Translations under genes and position numbers: made by a program
The notes under the pieces: generated by a model
The model's database searches: none
The model's input: only the letters and a program-made list of their open reading frames with translations
Told to the model about the DNA's origin: nothing
DNA from: Roseiflexus sp034432635
GTDB taxonomy: Bacteria > Chloroflexota > Chloroflexia > Chloroflexales > Roseiflexaceae
Assembly: GCA_034432635.1 (NCBI GenBank)
Contig: DAOUBK010000057.1
Location: 1-64,000, forward strand
Reading direction: 5' to 3'
DNA length: 64,000 bases
Shown here: positions 53,914 through 62,808 of the stretch, one piece after another
Numbering within the stretch: the first letter of the stretch is position 1
Layout: each line of letters starts with the position of its first letter

Positions 53914-55343
53914 AGCCGTTTATCTGCCACCTTCCACCTGGTGCCCTGCGGCGTATCCTCAAGGGTGATCCCCAGGTCTGACAGGCGGTTGCGCACCATA
54001 TCGGCAAGAGCAAACTGCTTCGCCCTACGCAGTTCGCTGCGTACCTCGATCAGTAGGTCGATAAATGGCGCTGCCTGCTGGATGATCGGTTGCTGCGCCG
54101 TCAGAGTCACCCCCAGCACATTGGTCAACTCGCGGAACGTTGCCTGCGCTTCGGCGAACGGCGCTCCACCGACACCTGCATCGCGCGCAGTGTTGATCGC
54201 GCGCACTAGATCGAAGAGCGCCGCCAGTGCACCGGCAGTGTTGAAGTCGTCGTCCATCGCGGCGATGAACCGTTCGCGTGCGCTTCGCGCGGCTGCCAGC
54301 AGCACATCGACTGCCGGTCCGGCTTCGATTGTCCCGATCGGTGGTTCGAGCGCCGAACGCAGTCGCACCAGTTTGCGCTCCTGATCGGCGGCAATCTCCT
54401 CGCCAAACGCCAGCGGGCTGCGGTACGAACTTGAGAGCACCGTTAGACGAAGCACATCAGGGTGGTACTGTGCCAGAAACTCACGGATCGTCACGACATT
54501 GCCGAGCGATTTCGACATCTTCTCGAGTTTATACGTACTGTCCGCCAGACGGGTCTGAATCTGGAGCATGCCGTTGTGCATCCAGTAGCGCGCGAAGGTT
54601 TTACCGGTCAGGCTTTCAGTCTGTGCAATTTCGTTTTCGTGGTGTGGAAAGATCAGGTCGGCGCCGCCGCCGTGGATATCGATCTGTTCGCCGAGATGCG
54701 CCAGATTCATCGCCGAGCACTCGATATGCCATCCGGGGCGTCCCGGTCCCCACGGGCTGTCCCAGAACGGCTCACCCGGTTTAGCCGCCTTCCACAGCGC
54801 GAAGTCTGCCGGGTTCTCTTTGCGCTCATCGACGCTAATACGATTCCCGGCGATCATGTCGTCGAGACTGCGCCGCGAAAGTTTGCCGTAATCGGGAACA
54901 GTCGCAACACGGAAGTAGACATCACCATCGACCACGTAAGCATGCCCGGTTTCGATCAGGCGGGAGATGAACTGCTGAATCTCCGGCATCGTTTCCGTTG
55001 CCCGCGGGTAGATGTGGGCGCGTTTGACATTGAGCGCCTCGAGGTCTTCGAGAAACTCGGCGATGTACGACTCGGCAAGTTCTTTCGGATCACGACCGAG
55101 TTCGCGTGCGCGATTGATGATTTTATCGTCCACATCGGTGAAATTGACCACGTGCTGAACGGTGTAGCCGCGATACTCCAGGTAACGCCGCACCACGTCG
55201 AAGACAATAGCCGACATGGCATGCCCGATGTGTGCCCGATCATAAACGGTCACCCCGCAGACGTACATTTTGACCACACCGGGTTCGAGCGTCTCGAACG
55301 GTTCAAGGGTGCGGCTCAGTGTGTTATAGATACGAATACTCAT
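53910..55343 (-). CDS. cysS: Cysteinyl-tRNA synthetase
   Basis: 477-residue class I synthetase that charges tRNA-Cys. Zinc ligand Cys29 in MYVCG, HIGH signature as AHIGHAMS near 37-44, WHIECSAM near 209-216 and FPHHENEIAQ near 232-241 for the other zinc ligands, and KMSKSLGN near 269-276. Ends in the usual helical C-terminal domain. Lies 5 bp from cysE upstream, a common pairing linking cysteine synthesis and use. Length is standard. Confidence 0.95.
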   Translation of the reverse strand: MSIRIYNTLSRTLEPFETLEPGVVKMYVCGVTVYDRAHIGHAMSAIVFDVVRRYLEYRGYTVQHVVNFTDVDDKIINRARELGRDPKELAESYIAEFLEDLEALNVKRAHIYPRATETMPEIQQFISRLIETGHAYVVDGDVYFRVATVPDYGKLSRRSLDDMIAGNRISVDERKENPADFALWKAAKPGEPFWDSPWGPGRPGWHIECSAMNLAHLGEQIDIHGGGADLIFPHHENEIAQTESLTGKTFARYWMHNGMLQIQTRLADSTYKLEKMSKSLGNVVTIREFLAQYHPDVLRLTVLSSSYRSPLAFGEEIAADQERKLVRLRSALEPPIGTIEAGPAVDVLLAAARSARERFIAAMDDDFNTAGALAALFDLVRAINTARDAGVGGAPFAEAQATFRELTNVLGVTLTAQQPIIQQAAPFIDLLIEVRSELRRAKQFALADMVRNRLSDLGITLEDTPQGTRWKVADKRL

Positions 55344-55348
55344 AGATA

Positions 55349-56131
55349 CTATATCCCATCACCGGCTACATAGCCGTGCTCGCTCATGATACCATTGCCA
55401 TTTGTATCGCCGAGGGCCGACCAGCACTGCCCCAGCAGTGCGTCATCTTCGCCGTGGTGGGTGAGATGATGGTTGGTCGCGATCTCAAGTTCGGTCAGGC
55501 GCTCTTCGAGTTCGAGCACCTTCGCGCGCAGGCTGCGCAGCATTTCGCCTTCGGGATCGGGAAGATGCTCGACGCGGCGTGTTTCGCCGGTGTGCGGATC
55601 GCGCTGTGCAACGATACGCGCCGGGACGCCGACGGCAGTCGTATGTGGTGGAACATCCTTCACCACCACAGCGCCACCACCGATGCGCGCCCCCTCGCCA
55701 ATCGTGATGGCGCCGAGTACGATTGCTCCGACCCCGATCACAACATTGTCACGCACCGTCGGATGGCGTTTGCCACGCTGTTTGCCGGTGCCACCAAGCG
55801 TCACGCCCTGATAGAGCGTCACCCAATCGCCGATCTCTGTCGTTTCGCCAATCACCACACCCATGCCGTGGTCGATGAAGAAGCCACGACCGATGACGGC
55901 GCCGGGATGGATTTCGATGCCGGTAAGGAAGCGACTGATCTGTGAAATCAAGCGTGGGATGAAGGGAACCTGGCGGCGCCAGAGTGCGTGCGCCAGTCGA
56001 TGCAGCAGAATGGCGTGCAATCCGGGGTAGAGCAGCACTTCCGCCAGGCTGCGCGCCGCCGGATCATTGCGAAAGATTGCGCGAATATCATCGCGTACGA
56101 TGCAGAGCAGGTTATCTTTGTGTCTGGACAT
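55349..56131 (-). CDS. cysE: Serine O-acetyltransferase
   Basis: 260-residue hexapeptide-repeat enzyme that makes O-acetylserine for cysteine synthesis. N-terminal helices (HAILLHRLAHALWRR), then left-handed beta helix with EIHPGAVIGRGFFIDHGMGVVIGE near 70-95 carrying catalytic Asp-His, and GARIGGGAVVVKDVP. An unusual tail of about 55 residues after the barrel contains LEERLTELE (helical) and DTNGNG, a short acidic loop resembling a degenerate calcium loop. Start has GGAGG about seven bases before ATG. First gene of cysE-cysS-prmA-rsmE. Confidence 0.92.
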   Translation of the reverse strand: MSRHKDNLLCIVRDDIRAIFRNDPAARSLAEVLLYPGLHAILLHRLAHALWRRQVPFIPRLISQISRFLTGIEIHPGAVIGRGFFIDHGMGVVIGETTEIGDWVTLYQGVTLGGTGKQRGKRHPTVRDNVVIGVGAIVLGAITIGEGARIGGGAVVVKDVPPHTTAVGVPARIVAQRDPHTGETRRVEHLPDPEGEMLRSLRAKVLELEERLTELEIATNHHLTHHGEDDALLGQCWSALGDTNGNGIMSEHGYVAGDGI

Positions 56132-56177
56132 ACAAAACCTCCCGTTTGACGGTCAATCGAAGCGCGTAACGCAAAGT

Positions 56178-56205
56178 AGGGGCGCCATTGAGAAATGACG
56201 CCCCT
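56178..56205 (-). terminator. Terminator-like hairpin after the FmdB-type gene
   Basis: AGGGGCG/CGCCCCT arms with an inner CATT/AATG extension form a strong stem-loop in the gap between cysE and the FmdB gene. On the minus strand only a short CTTT follows, so efficiency is uncertain. Confidence 0.55.
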
Positions 56206-56306
56206 AACAACAGGTACAGGTCTGCGTCACGAACTCGATCGACTGGCGGCGGGAGGTATGGGGAAAGGTAGAGAAACGCCTGCTTTCAAGGCGCATATGG
56301 ATCAGT

Positions 56307-56561
56307 TCACGATTCACTGTCGCTCGTCTCGCTCTTCTCACTCTTCGACGAGCCATTGCCGCCAATGCTCGCGCTGTCACTCTTGCGGCTATCGGTAATG
56401 TACCAGCCTGAACCTTTGAAGACAATGCCCACCGGCTGGAAGACCCGGCGCACCGAGCCTTCTTTGCCACAGCGACAAACCCGCAGCGGCTCGTCCTTGA
56501 ACGACTGAAACTGTTCGAATTGCGCACCGCAAGCGTCACAGACGTACACGTAGGTAGGCAT
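56307..56561 (-). CDS. FmdB-family zinc ribbon protein
   Basis: 84 residues beginning MPTYVYVCDACG, the FmdB/zf-RING-type putative regulatory ribbon. Cys8 and Cys11 form the first knuckle; the second reads CRC (Cys29, Cys31) instead of the usual C-x2-C. The tail is low-complexity (Ser/Lys/Glu/Asp). FmdB proteins are conserved small proteins, possibly regulators or ribosome-associated factors; function is not established. Start chosen at the diagnostic MPTY, with AGGAGG about twelve bases upstream; longer in-frame starts lack support. Confidence 0.88.
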   Translation of the reverse strand: MPTYVYVCDACGAQFEQFQSFKDEPLRVCRCGKEGSVRRVFQPVGIVFKGSGWYITDSRKSDSASIGGNGSSKSEKSETSDSES

Positions 56562-56744
56562 AACCGTCACGACCTCCTGGTATCGAGTGATGAGCCAAAC
56601 GCCGAATGATGTGTCAGTCTCTTCTATTGTAGCCGATCTGCTGGTATTGATCAAACCGTCGAACGTAGGAGTTTTGTTAGAGAACGACGCTCGTTTGGTG
56701 AGGTGAATCGCCCATCCTGGTCTGTTGTTCCCGTAAAACACAGG

Positions 56745-57959
56745 TTAGAGTGCACGTTTGAGCAATACGCCAGACGCTGGCGGATCACACCGGCGAATAA
56801 CGATGTCGGGCGTGCCGTGCCATGACGCGCAGGCACGCAGCGTTGTTGCCAGCGCAGTTGCCAGTTCCTCGTCGGGATGTACGCCCGGTTCCAGGAAGAG
56901 CGCCCTGACCTCGAACACGCCATCTTTCCGGTGCGCTTTGGGATCGAGGCGCCCGATCAGTGCTCCACGATGCAGGATGGGCAGGGTGAAATAGCCATAG
57001 CGACGTTGCGGCGCCGGTGTGTAGCACTCGATGCGATAGTCGAACCCGAAGAGTTCCAGTGTGCGTCGTCGGTCCCACACCACGGGATCGAACGGCGAGA
57101 GTAGCGTCGTCACCGTCGATTCGACTGCGCCATCGGCGGCGGCCTGAGCCAGGGCAAGGGTGTCCGGGCAGAGATAGACCGGTGTGTGCCACCCTTCAAC
57201 GCTGGCAGTTGCCAGTGCACCTTCGGCTGCCAGCTTTGCAGTGATGCGTGCTGTTTCCGCTTTGCCCATGCGAAAGTAATCCGCTAGCCAGTGAACAGGC
57301 GCTGCCCCAAGCGCCCGCGCCGCCTTCAGGATCAGCGTGTGCTGCGCACTGTCTGGATCGAGAGCGCGAGTGTCGTCCCAGTCCGGCAGGACCCGTTCGC
57401 GCAAGTCGTAGATGCGCTGAAAGTTCTCACGTCCGGCAATCATCAGATCACCGGTGATGAGAAGCATTTCCAGCGCCATTTTTTCGATCTTCCAGTTCCA
57501 CCAACCGCCAGGTGCCGCGCCGTTGTGGGAGAAATCGGCGGAGCGCACCGGACCGTTGCGGCGGATGTGATCGATCAGGGTTTCAGCGATCGACCGGTGA
57601 TGCTGCAACCAGCGGCGTGCATACGCATCTCTGCGGGTTTGACCGGCGCGCATCAATCCCCGATAGATTGGGTAATCATCGATAGGGAGAAAGCACGCTT
57701 CGTGTGACCAGTACTCGAAGATTGCTCGTTCGTCCAGCAGATCGGTCAACCAGCGCGGATCATACGCATCCAGCCGACTCCAGAGCACCAGGTACGGGCT
57801 GCGTGCGACCACGTGGATGGTATCAATCTGCAATGCACCCATCCGTCGGATGGTCGCCAGAAGGTCGTCCCTGGTCGCTGCCCGTTGCGCTGGTTGATTG
57901 AGACCCTGCGACGCCAGCAGCACTGCACGGAGTGCAGTGATCGTCAGTGTGAGTGACAT
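56745..57959 (-). CDS. YcaQ/AlkX-type DNA glycosylase (winged-helix protein)
   Basis: 404-residue protein of the HTH_42 / crosslink-repair glycosylase family. The catalytic QxD motif is present as Gln44-Ile-Asp46 in GALQIDTIHV; ARSPYLVLWSRL and FEYWSHEACFLP follow as in the family, and several winged-helix units span the rest. E. coli YcaQ unhooks DNA interstrand crosslinks. Length is close to that of YcaQ. The start at 57959 gives a divergent arrangement with the LiaF-like gene, 80 bp apart. Confidence 0.88.
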   Translation of the reverse strand: MSLTLTITALRAVLLASQGLNQPAQRAATRDDLLATIRRMGALQIDTIHVVARSPYLVLWSRLDAYDPRWLTDLLDERAIFEYWSHEACFLPIDDYPIYRGLMRAGQTRRDAYARRWLQHHRSIAETLIDHIRRNGPVRSADFSHNGAAPGGWWNWKIEKMALEMLLITGDLMIAGRENFQRIYDLRERVLPDWDDTRALDPDSAQHTLILKAARALGAAPVHWLADYFRMGKAETARITAKLAAEGALATASVEGWHTPVYLCPDTLALAQAAADGAVESTVTTLLSPFDPVVWDRRRTLELFGFDYRIECYTPAPQRRYGYFTLPILHRGALIGRLDPKAHRKDGVFEVRALFLEPGVHPDEELATALATTLRACASWHGTPDIVIRRCDPPASGVLLKRAL

Positions 57960-58039
57960 ACGACCCTCCGAACGGATGTGCGCAACTCTGTTCGGGTATG
58001 ATACGTCAAATCGCTGTCTCGTGCAACAAGGAGTATGCT

Positions 58040-58513
58040 ATGTCTTCGATCAGTCTGTTCGGTCATGTTGAGCATATCAACACCCACGCCCACCTGGAAG
58101 ACGATCGTTTCATTGCCATGTTCGGTAGTCTCACAGTCGATCTGACGCGCCAGCGACTGGCTCCCGGCGATCACGCCATCGGCGCCTACGCGATGTTTGG
58201 TCAGGTCACGATCCGCGTTCCCGACGATGTCGGCATCCACATCGATGGCAGCGCAGTCATGGGGCAGACCGGGTATGAACGGCGTTCAGGAGGCAATGAA
58301 CGGGACGCTGCTGCTGGATGGTCAGAGGTCGAATTCGAAACAGCGCCGGTGCGTCTGCGCATTACTGCCGTCGCAATGCTGGGTGAGGTGAAGATTGTGC
58401 GGGTCGTAACCAGGGAAAGGACCGCACCGGCGCTTACTGTTGAACCGTTGCCGGAAATGTCCGGCAATGCCGGATCGTATGAAGGTGAAACCCGACGGAT
58501 TGCCGGACTGTGA
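58040..58513 (+). CDS. LiaF/YvqF-like C-terminal domain protein
   Basis: 157-residue protein composed almost entirely of the beta-helical domain seen at the C-terminus of LiaF (DUF2154/cell wall-active antibiotics response): repeated strands ending G such as FIAMFGSLTVDL, IGAYAMFGQVTIRVP and ITAVAMLGEVKIVRV. No membrane segments, unlike full LiaF, which inhibits a cell-wall stress kinase. A cytoplasmic or adaptor role is possible. Start at 58040 with AAGGAG seven bases upstream; no partner liaRS in the window. Confidence 0.75.
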   Translation: MSSISLFGHVEHINTHAHLEDDRFIAMFGSLTVDLTRQRLAPGDHAIGAYAMFGQVTIRVPDDVGIHIDGSAVMGQTGYERRSGGNERDAAAGWSEVEFETAPVRLRITAVAMLGEVKIVRVVTRERTAPALTVEPLPEMSGNAGSYEGETRRIAGL

Positions 58514-58529
58514 GGCGTGGCTCGAGACG

Positions 58530-59156
58530 CTAATCGGTCGTTTCGAGCACTGATTCGTCGATATCGAGCGGCGCCTGATCGCCCAGCCGGCTGACAAGCG
58601 TCTGATACGTTTCTCGCCGCATTCGGCGGTAGACCTCGCGGGCGATGCGGAGATCGAGCACTGCGGTGCGATGTCGTCGTTCACTCTCGGCGACGTCGTG
58701 AATGGCGGTTTCGAGTGCAGCGCACGACTGCGCAATTTCGTTCAGGCGTTGACCGGCGAAGGGCAGGCTTTCGACCTCGAGCGAAAGAACAGCGTGCAGG
58801 CGGCGCATATCCTCGAGCAGTTCAGCCGGTGTGCTATCGGCTTCGGCGCCGCCGCGCGAGATCAGGCGGATCGTCGGCGCTTCGGCAGTGCCATAGTGCT
58901 GCACAATCTGGCGCAGTGTCTGCTTGTGCAGACGACGCGCCGCTATTTCGCACGTCCAGCGGCGCGCCAGCGCTGCTCGCCAGGCGGCAATCGCATCTTC
59001 ACTGGCGCGGTAACTGGTCGCCATCTGGTAGTGGGTGGTACGATGCGCGGTGAGCAGTGACTCGATCTCTGGCACATCCTGGTGATGACGTTCGAGAATG
59101 GCGATCAGTCTGGCCGAGTCGGCGATTGCATCATTGGGGGAGGGAAGTGTCGTCAT
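58530..59156 (-). CDS. Coiled-coil protein, unknown function
   Basis: 208 residues, almost all predicted helix, rich in Arg, Glu, Ala and Leu with heptad-like spacing (RLNEIAQSCAALETAIHDVAES). No Cys motif, signal or membrane segment. It lies convergent with the LiaF-like gene (16-bp gap) and downstream of the cell-wall gene group, from which 287 bp separate it. No family recognised. An extended -10 (GCGTATAAT, minus strand, 59340-59345) without a clear -35 lies 184 bp upstream; the rest of the 287-bp gap shows nothing. Confidence 0.7.
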   Translation of the reverse strand: MTTLPSPNDAIADSARLIAILERHHQDVPEIESLLTAHRTTHYQMATSYRASEDAIAAWRAALARRWTCEIAARRLHKQTLRQIVQHYGTAEAPTIRLISRGGAEADSTPAELLEDMRRLHAVLSLEVESLPFAGQRLNEIAQSCAALETAIHDVAESERRHRTAVLDLRIAREVYRRMRRETYQTLVSRLGDQAPLDIDESVLETTD

Positions 59157-59443
59157 ACCTCAGGCTCCTGTCCAGACCTTCCGTACCATCATACTCTGCT
59201 CCGCTGGAATGGTCTATAGTACGTGCGTCCCGTCCGACGATGGGAATCTTTCTCAGCGCCAGATTGGACTTTTGGATACCCTGGTTGCGTATCGACGCCG
59301 ATCCATTGCGCACGCGTCACGCTCCGACAACGTGCAGGTATTATACGCAAAAAAGTAATGCCTATGGTCAAAATGGTGTGATTTGATGACATTTTGTTCA
59401 TCGAAGGTGTGGAGCGTTTTTTATTCTGGAAGGGCAGCGAGTG

Positions 59444-60058
59444 TCACTCATCGCCGCCGAGTACGTCGAAGTCGAGTGGATTGCGGTTCACACCATTTTC
59501 CCACACCTCATAGTGTAGATGCGGTCCGCTAGACATGCCGGTTGATCCGACATACCCGATCACCTGGCCACGTACTACCGGTTGACCATTGATGACCGCA
59601 TACGAATCTAGGTGCGCATACGCCGTCTTGTACCGCTCATTCTCGATTGCCAGATAGTTGCCGCCGGGCCAGGTATCCGGTTTCACCCGCGCAATACCGT
59701 CGTGGGTGGCATACACCGGCGCGTACCACGTTCCCTGCGGGTCTGCTTTTCCATCGCCATCGCTATCGATAGCCAGGTCGATCCCGCCCCACACACTGGC
59801 AGGAGCATGCGACCCGACACCATACCCCTGCGTGATCACGGTACGTCGGTCGCGCAGCGGATTGCCGGACGGCCGTTCGGTGGCGGATTGAGCAACGAAC
59901 GCAGCGCTGATCGACTGCTGTGCGCCGCGACTGGCGTTCATCATCGAGCCGTTCCATCGGCTCAGCGATACCGGCAATGGTTGTGTTTGCTGTACCAGAA
60001 TGCCAAGCCCGACTAGCGCCAGGATCAGCAGGAGCGTCTGTGTACGGCTCAGACCCAT
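59444..60058 (-). CDS. M23 (LytM-like) peptidase with an altered zinc site
   Basis: 204-residue exported protein: N-terminal hydrophobic anchor (about 6-24) and an M23 domain. The downstream ligand motifs are intact (TAYAHLDS, and HLHYE with the second zinc His), and GQVIGYVGSTG is typical. However, the first motif HxxxD reads WGGID, with Trp where the zinc His belongs, although a nearby GSHAP could substitute. M23 enzymes cut peptidoglycan cross-bridges; this may be weak, or a regulator like EnvC. The start at 60058 overlaps the upstream stop (TAATAATG), indicating coupling. Confidence 0.82.
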   Translation of the reverse strand: MGLSRTQTLLLILALVGLGILVQQTQPLPVSLSRWNGSMMNASRGAQQSISAAFVAQSATERPSGNPLRDRRTVITQGYGVGSHAPASVWGGIDLAIDSDGDGKADPQGTWYAPVYATHDGIARVKPDTWPGGNYLAIENERYKTAYAHLDSYAVINGQPVVRGQVIGYVGSTGMSSGPHLHYEVWENGVNRNPLDFDVLGGDE

Positions 60059-60060
60059 TA

Positions 60061-61071
60061 TTATCTCGCTTGCGATGCGCGCCACTCGGCGACCAGGCGA
60101 TTGACGGTATCGATGTATACCGGAACATTATTTTCAACCGCTGGCGCGTAGATCGGAATAATCTCTTCGACGGTGGAGACGCCGCGCCACTCCACATACT
60201 CGACGGCGATCAGGCGGTACCAGTCGTCGATCCCTTCTGCCCAGCTGGCGTAGTCGCGGAATCGCCCGTAACACGTCTTATACCCGGCGCAGATGATATT
60301 CCCGATGTTGTGCGTCGTACTGCCGTCAGGCTTACGACCGGCCCATCCGGGGGCAGTTCCCGCGCCCGACTCATGGATGAAGAAAGCCAGGGCGTATGCC
60401 GGATCGATGCCGTACCTGACGCCGAGTTCGATCCAGGTCGAACCGGTGCCGGCTGCCGGCGATTGCCACTCAGCGAGAATGCGGTCGATCTGCTGCGCCG
60501 AAATGCTGGGGGGACCGAGCACCGAGTGTTGCCCGTCAGGCGCTGGCGGGTGATTGGTGAAAGCGTTCACCAGGATCGCCTGGGTTCGTCCAGTACATCC
60601 CGGCGCAAGGCAGATCTGTGGCGTACCGGTTTCGTGCCAGACAAGGAACAGGATGACGAGACTGACCACGCCGATGACCAGGAGCGGCCAGGGGAAACCT
60701 TCTGAGCGGGTGGCGCACTGTGGCGATGGGGACCGATAGACCGGTTGCGCCGCGATCAGCTCTGCCAGCAACAGGTCACGTTCGAGTTCAGCATCGTGGC
60801 GAGGCGACGGCACGAGCGGTTCATCGTCGGGCGACGTTACGAACGACGGAACAGATGGCGGGAGTTCCTGCACATTGACGCGGCGTTCTTTGAGGCGGCG
60901 TTGCCCGATATCCGGCAAATGGTCATCGAACGGATCGCGGAATCGTGCCAGCGGATTCGGGCGGCGTTCTGATAGACGACGATCGGTATGTCGCGCCAAT
61001 TGTCGCTCGTGGCGCGGCGAACGACGATCGGCGCGAAGATCAGGCTCTGCATCGATATTACTATCACTCAT
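60061..61071 (-). CDS. Single-pass membrane protein with glucosaminidase-like domain
   Basis: 336 residues. An Arg/Asp-rich cytoplasmic N-terminus of about 125 residues, one membrane helix (about 127-147), then an extracytoplasmic lysozyme-fold domain resembling beta-N-acetylglucosaminidase: GIDPAYALAFFIHESGAGT (with the candidate catalytic Glu), NIGNIICAGYK, and FRDYASWAEGIDDWYRLI. Two Cys pairs (ICLAPGC; CAGYKTCYG) may form disulfides. It probably cleaves glycan strands. Overlaps the upstream gene by 4 bp and is coupled to the M23 gene. Confidence 0.82.
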   Translation of the reverse strand: MSDSNIDAEPDLRADRRSPRHERQLARHTDRRLSERRPNPLARFRDPFDDHLPDIGQRRLKERRVNVQELPPSVPSFVTSPDDEPLVPSPRHDAELERDLLLAELIAAQPVYRSPSPQCATRSEGFPWPLLVIGVVSLVILFLVWHETGTPQICLAPGCTGRTQAILVNAFTNHPPAPDGQHSVLGPPSISAQQIDRILAEWQSPAAGTGSTWIELGVRYGIDPAYALAFFIHESGAGTAPGWAGRKPDGSTTHNIGNIICAGYKTCYGRFRDYASWAEGIDDWYRLIAVEYVEWRGVSTVEEIIPIYAPAVENNVPVYIDTVNRLVAEWRASQAR

Positions 61072-61709
61072 GGCTGAAGCGTCTTTATCAGACGCGCCTG
61101 TTCTTCGGGCGTCGGCAGGCGGAAAAACCCGTCACGGTTCAGGTAGATGATCCGCTCACGGCGAATATCGAGCAGCAAATCGGGAAGCGTATCGTCATCC
61201 ACATCCTGCACACTGATGATAACCGGCGTCAGATGCTCATCGGCGCCGAACAGATATGGACCGGTGATGGAGCGCACCTGCGACGGATCGCCGCCGGGCA
61301 GTTCCAGCACAACGACCTGTCGGTCGAGATTGATCGCGATCAGATGCGTTGGTTGACCGGCTTCTTCACCATGACCGACGAATGCCTGAACATGCATGGT
61401 GCGCGGATAGCCGTAGCGTATATCGTCGATCTTCACTGTGATCCACCCAAGCAGGGCGCCGATCAGCGCATAGATTGCCAGGGCGCCGAGCATCAGCGTT
61501 GCTCCATAGAGCACTGCGTATGCGGTACGCTGTATCCGGTGGTTACGATCCCAGGTGCGACGCCCTGTACGAATGGCCCGACTCGTGACTGCCATGATAT
61601 ACCTCCTCACCTGTTCAAGCAATGTCGGGACGCTACCGCCTGCGATGGACGCCGGGGGAAGCGTAGGCGGTTGATCTCCACGCTCATTGCGCGATTGAGG
61701 TGAGGACAT
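61068..61709 (-). CDS. Membrane protein of the cell-wall operon, unknown function
   Basis: 213 residues: polar N-terminus (about 65), one hydrophobic segment (about 68-92), then an extracytoplasmic beta-rich domain of some 110 residues containing DVDDDTLPDLLLD, a short acidic repeat like the FG-GAP/integrin-type calcium loops, and a LNRDG turn. First gene of a three-gene unit with the glucosaminidase-like and M23 genes, overlapping the next by 4 bp. It may help anchor or regulate those wall hydrolases. No family recognised with confidence. Confidence 0.7.
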   Translation of the reverse strand: MSSPQSRNERGDQPPTLPPASIAGGSVPTLLEQVRRYIMAVTSRAIRTGRRTWDRNHRIQRTAYAVLYGATLMLGALAIYALIGALLGWITVKIDDIRYGYPRTMHVQAFVGHGEEAGQPTHLIAINLDRQVVVLELPGGDPSQVRSITGPYLFGADEHLTPVIISVQDVDDDTLPDLLLDIRRERIIYLNRDGFFRLPTPEEQARLIKTLQP

Positions 61710-61732
61710 TATAATCGAACATTTGTTCTAAA

Positions 61733-62659
61733 TCAAGATGGTTCGAGCAAAGGCTGCTGTTGTTCGTGCGCCAGTGCCGGGTGCAGATGCGTCGATGCAA
61801 GCCAGGCCTCAATGGCGGCAACCGGCAAGACCCCTCGTTCGGTCACAATGCCCGACAGTAATTCGAGCGGTGTCAGGTCGAAATAGCGATTGCGAATATG
61901 TACATTGGGCGGCGCTTCCGGCCAGATCTCGCTACGAGGCCGGTCGAGTTGTTCGAGGGAGCGAAAACTGGGCAGCATGAACTTCTCGCTGCCGCAGAGC
62001 GCATAGAACCCAACCCCCTTTGCGTGCGCCGTCAGCGCCATGCCGTAGGTGCCGACCTTATTGACCAATCCATTGGTGCTGAGCATATCGGCGCCAACAA
62101 GCACCAGTTGTGCCTGCGCGATATGGGCCGGCAATTCAGCGTCGATCACCAGTTGGGTGGGAATCCCATACTCCGCCAGGATCGCCGCCGTCTGACGACC
62201 TTCGAGGATTGGGCGCGACTCGCCGCACACGACGCGGAAGCGGCGCCCTGCACGTTGTGCGTGGCGCAGGGCGTGGTTCACAGTGGTGCTGTACGATAGC
62301 GTGACGATCGTAATGCCGTCTGAAATTAGCGTCAGCGCACCTTCGGCGACGTGCAGCGCATGCTGGCGCAACTGATGCTTGAATCCTTCCGCTACCTCTA
62401 CGACGGCACGGATCAAGTCTTGCAGCGACTGTGGTTCTTCAATTGCCCACAGTACCCGATTGACCAGGTTGACCAGCGGCGCCATCACCGGTTGCGCGTG
62501 GATGAGTGACCATCCAAAGTTGCTCAGGTCGCGGCGAAACTCCTGCGGCGACAATGATCGACCGGCTTCCGCGCGACGGATCATCAGATTGGCGGCCTGT
62601 TCGGCAATCTGAGCGGCGCCCTGGCGATTATCGACGGCTATTGCTGCAACTGGCTCCAC
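61733..62659 (-). CDS. eIF-2B alpha/beta/delta-related protein
   Basis: 308-residue protein of the eIF2B-like / MtnA / ribose-1,5-bisphosphate isomerase superfamily. Landmarks: VTLSYSTTVNHALRHA near 119-134, VVCGESRPILEGR near 143-155, LVLVGADMLSTNGLVNKVGTYG near 190-211 and LCGSEKF. The GES RP.EG and GAD...NGxxNKxGT motifs are those of the isomerase fold. In bacteria lacking eIF2 these proteins are likely sugar-phosphate isomerases; substrate is unknown. Downstream of the partial kinase by about 150 bp with little in between. Confidence 0.85.
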   Translation of the reverse strand: MEPVAAIAVDNRQGAAQIAEQAANLMIRRAEAGRSLSPQEFRRDLSNFGWSLIHAQPVMAPLVNLVNRVLWAIEEPQSLQDLIRAVVEVAEGFKHQLRQHALHVAEGALTLISDGITIVTLSYSTTVNHALRHAQRAGRRFRVVCGESRPILEGRQTAAILAEYGIPTQLVIDAELPAHIAQAQLVLVGADMLSTNGLVNKVGTYGMALTAHAKGVGFYALCGSEKFMLPSFRSLEQLDRPRSEIWPEAPPNVHIRNRYFDLTPLELLSGIVTERGVLPVAAIEAWLASTHLHPALAHEQQQPLLEPS

Positions 62660-62808
62660 AGCCTCGATCCCCTTATGTCATAGTACGACCGGACATAGTG
62701 TGCTTTCCTTTTTCATTATCGCATACATGGCATCGTTTGTGTGCAGCGGGAAAGACGGGACAACAGATATACCGGTCCAGAAAACCTGTGCCCGTTGCCT
62801 GGCGCCTT

